From positions 1 through 5,291 of the forward strand of contig QMVB01000067.1 in the NCBI GenBank assembly GCA_003660905.1: a DNA stretch of 5,291 nt, given 5' to 3'. Shown in pieces: positions 5,246 through 5,291 of the stretch (position 1 is its first letter; each line of letters starts with the position of its first letter). The notes beneath the pieces were generated by a model. The model did no database searches, was not told where the DNA came from, and was given only the letters and a program-made list of their open reading frames with translations. A program made the translations under genes and the position numbers. Origin of the DNA: Candidatus Nanohalarchaeota archaeon (GTDB lineage: Archaea; EX4484-52).

Positions 5246-5291
5246 ATGAAAATAAAAAAAATGGCTCAAAAGAACATTCTCTCCAAAAAGA
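5246..5291 (+). CDS. Start of a gene running off the window (first 15 codons)
   Basis: An ATG at 5246 opens a frame to the window end, reading M-K-I-K-K-M-A-Q-K-N-I-L-S-K-K. A second ATG in the same frame at 5261 is an alternative start. The first is preferred because a strong TATA box lies 25 bases upstream, the distance seen at the other leaderless genes of this window. The visible residues are strongly basic; too little is present to suggest a family. Confidence 0.5.
   Translation, partial: MKIKKMAQKNILSKK

Overview
The window looks archaeal, most likely from a DPANN-type lineage or similar uncultured archaeon with a small genome. Three things point that way. (1) A 52-residue gene with the archaeal/eukaryotic Sec61-beta signature lies at 991-1149. 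(2) Several start codons have a TATA-like box 21-25 bases upstream and no Shine-Dalgarno, the layout of archaeal leaderless transcripts. (3) A small surface-type protein starts with a K-A-Q-F-F hydrophobic N-terminus of archaeal pilin type. The DNA is AT-rich throughout, most strongly in the last 800 bases. Lineage is inferred from gene style only.

Layout. 1-542 (+) is a mobile-element remnant zone: the last 65 codons of a probable DDE transposase (entering from outside the window), then an unassigned stretch, then the C-terminal catalytic part of a Xer/integrase-type tyrosine recombinase broken by two single-base losses. 545-925 (-) is a small winged-helix DNA-binding protein. It diverges from Sec61-beta (991-1149, +) across a 65-base promoter region. 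1154-3247 (-) is a two-gene operon: an M18 metallo-aminopeptidase of the bacterial 'aminopeptidase 1' kind, followed 6 bases later by a pilin-like anchored protein. 3248-3569 is intergenic and holds the M18 promoter and ribosome binding site. 3570-4205 (-) is a DUF1648/SdpI-family membrane protein. 4206-4546 holds the SdpI promoter and a doubtful 57-residue ORF with a good Shine-Dalgarno. 4547-5223 (+) is an unrecognised two-helix membrane protein, apparently interrupted by one frameshift. At 5246 a new gene starts behind a clear TATA box and runs off the window.

Functional picture: housekeeping secretion (Sec61-beta), intracellular peptide breakdown (M18), an envelope-anchored protein of unknown role and an SdpI-like membrane protein, next to decayed mobile DNA. 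I do not see a recognisable defence system, CRISPR array, tRNA or rRNA. The most interesting cross-window observation is that all three frame breaks fit loss of one base from a short homopolymer or its neighbour, so either assembly indels or genuine decay must be separated before calling pseudogenes.
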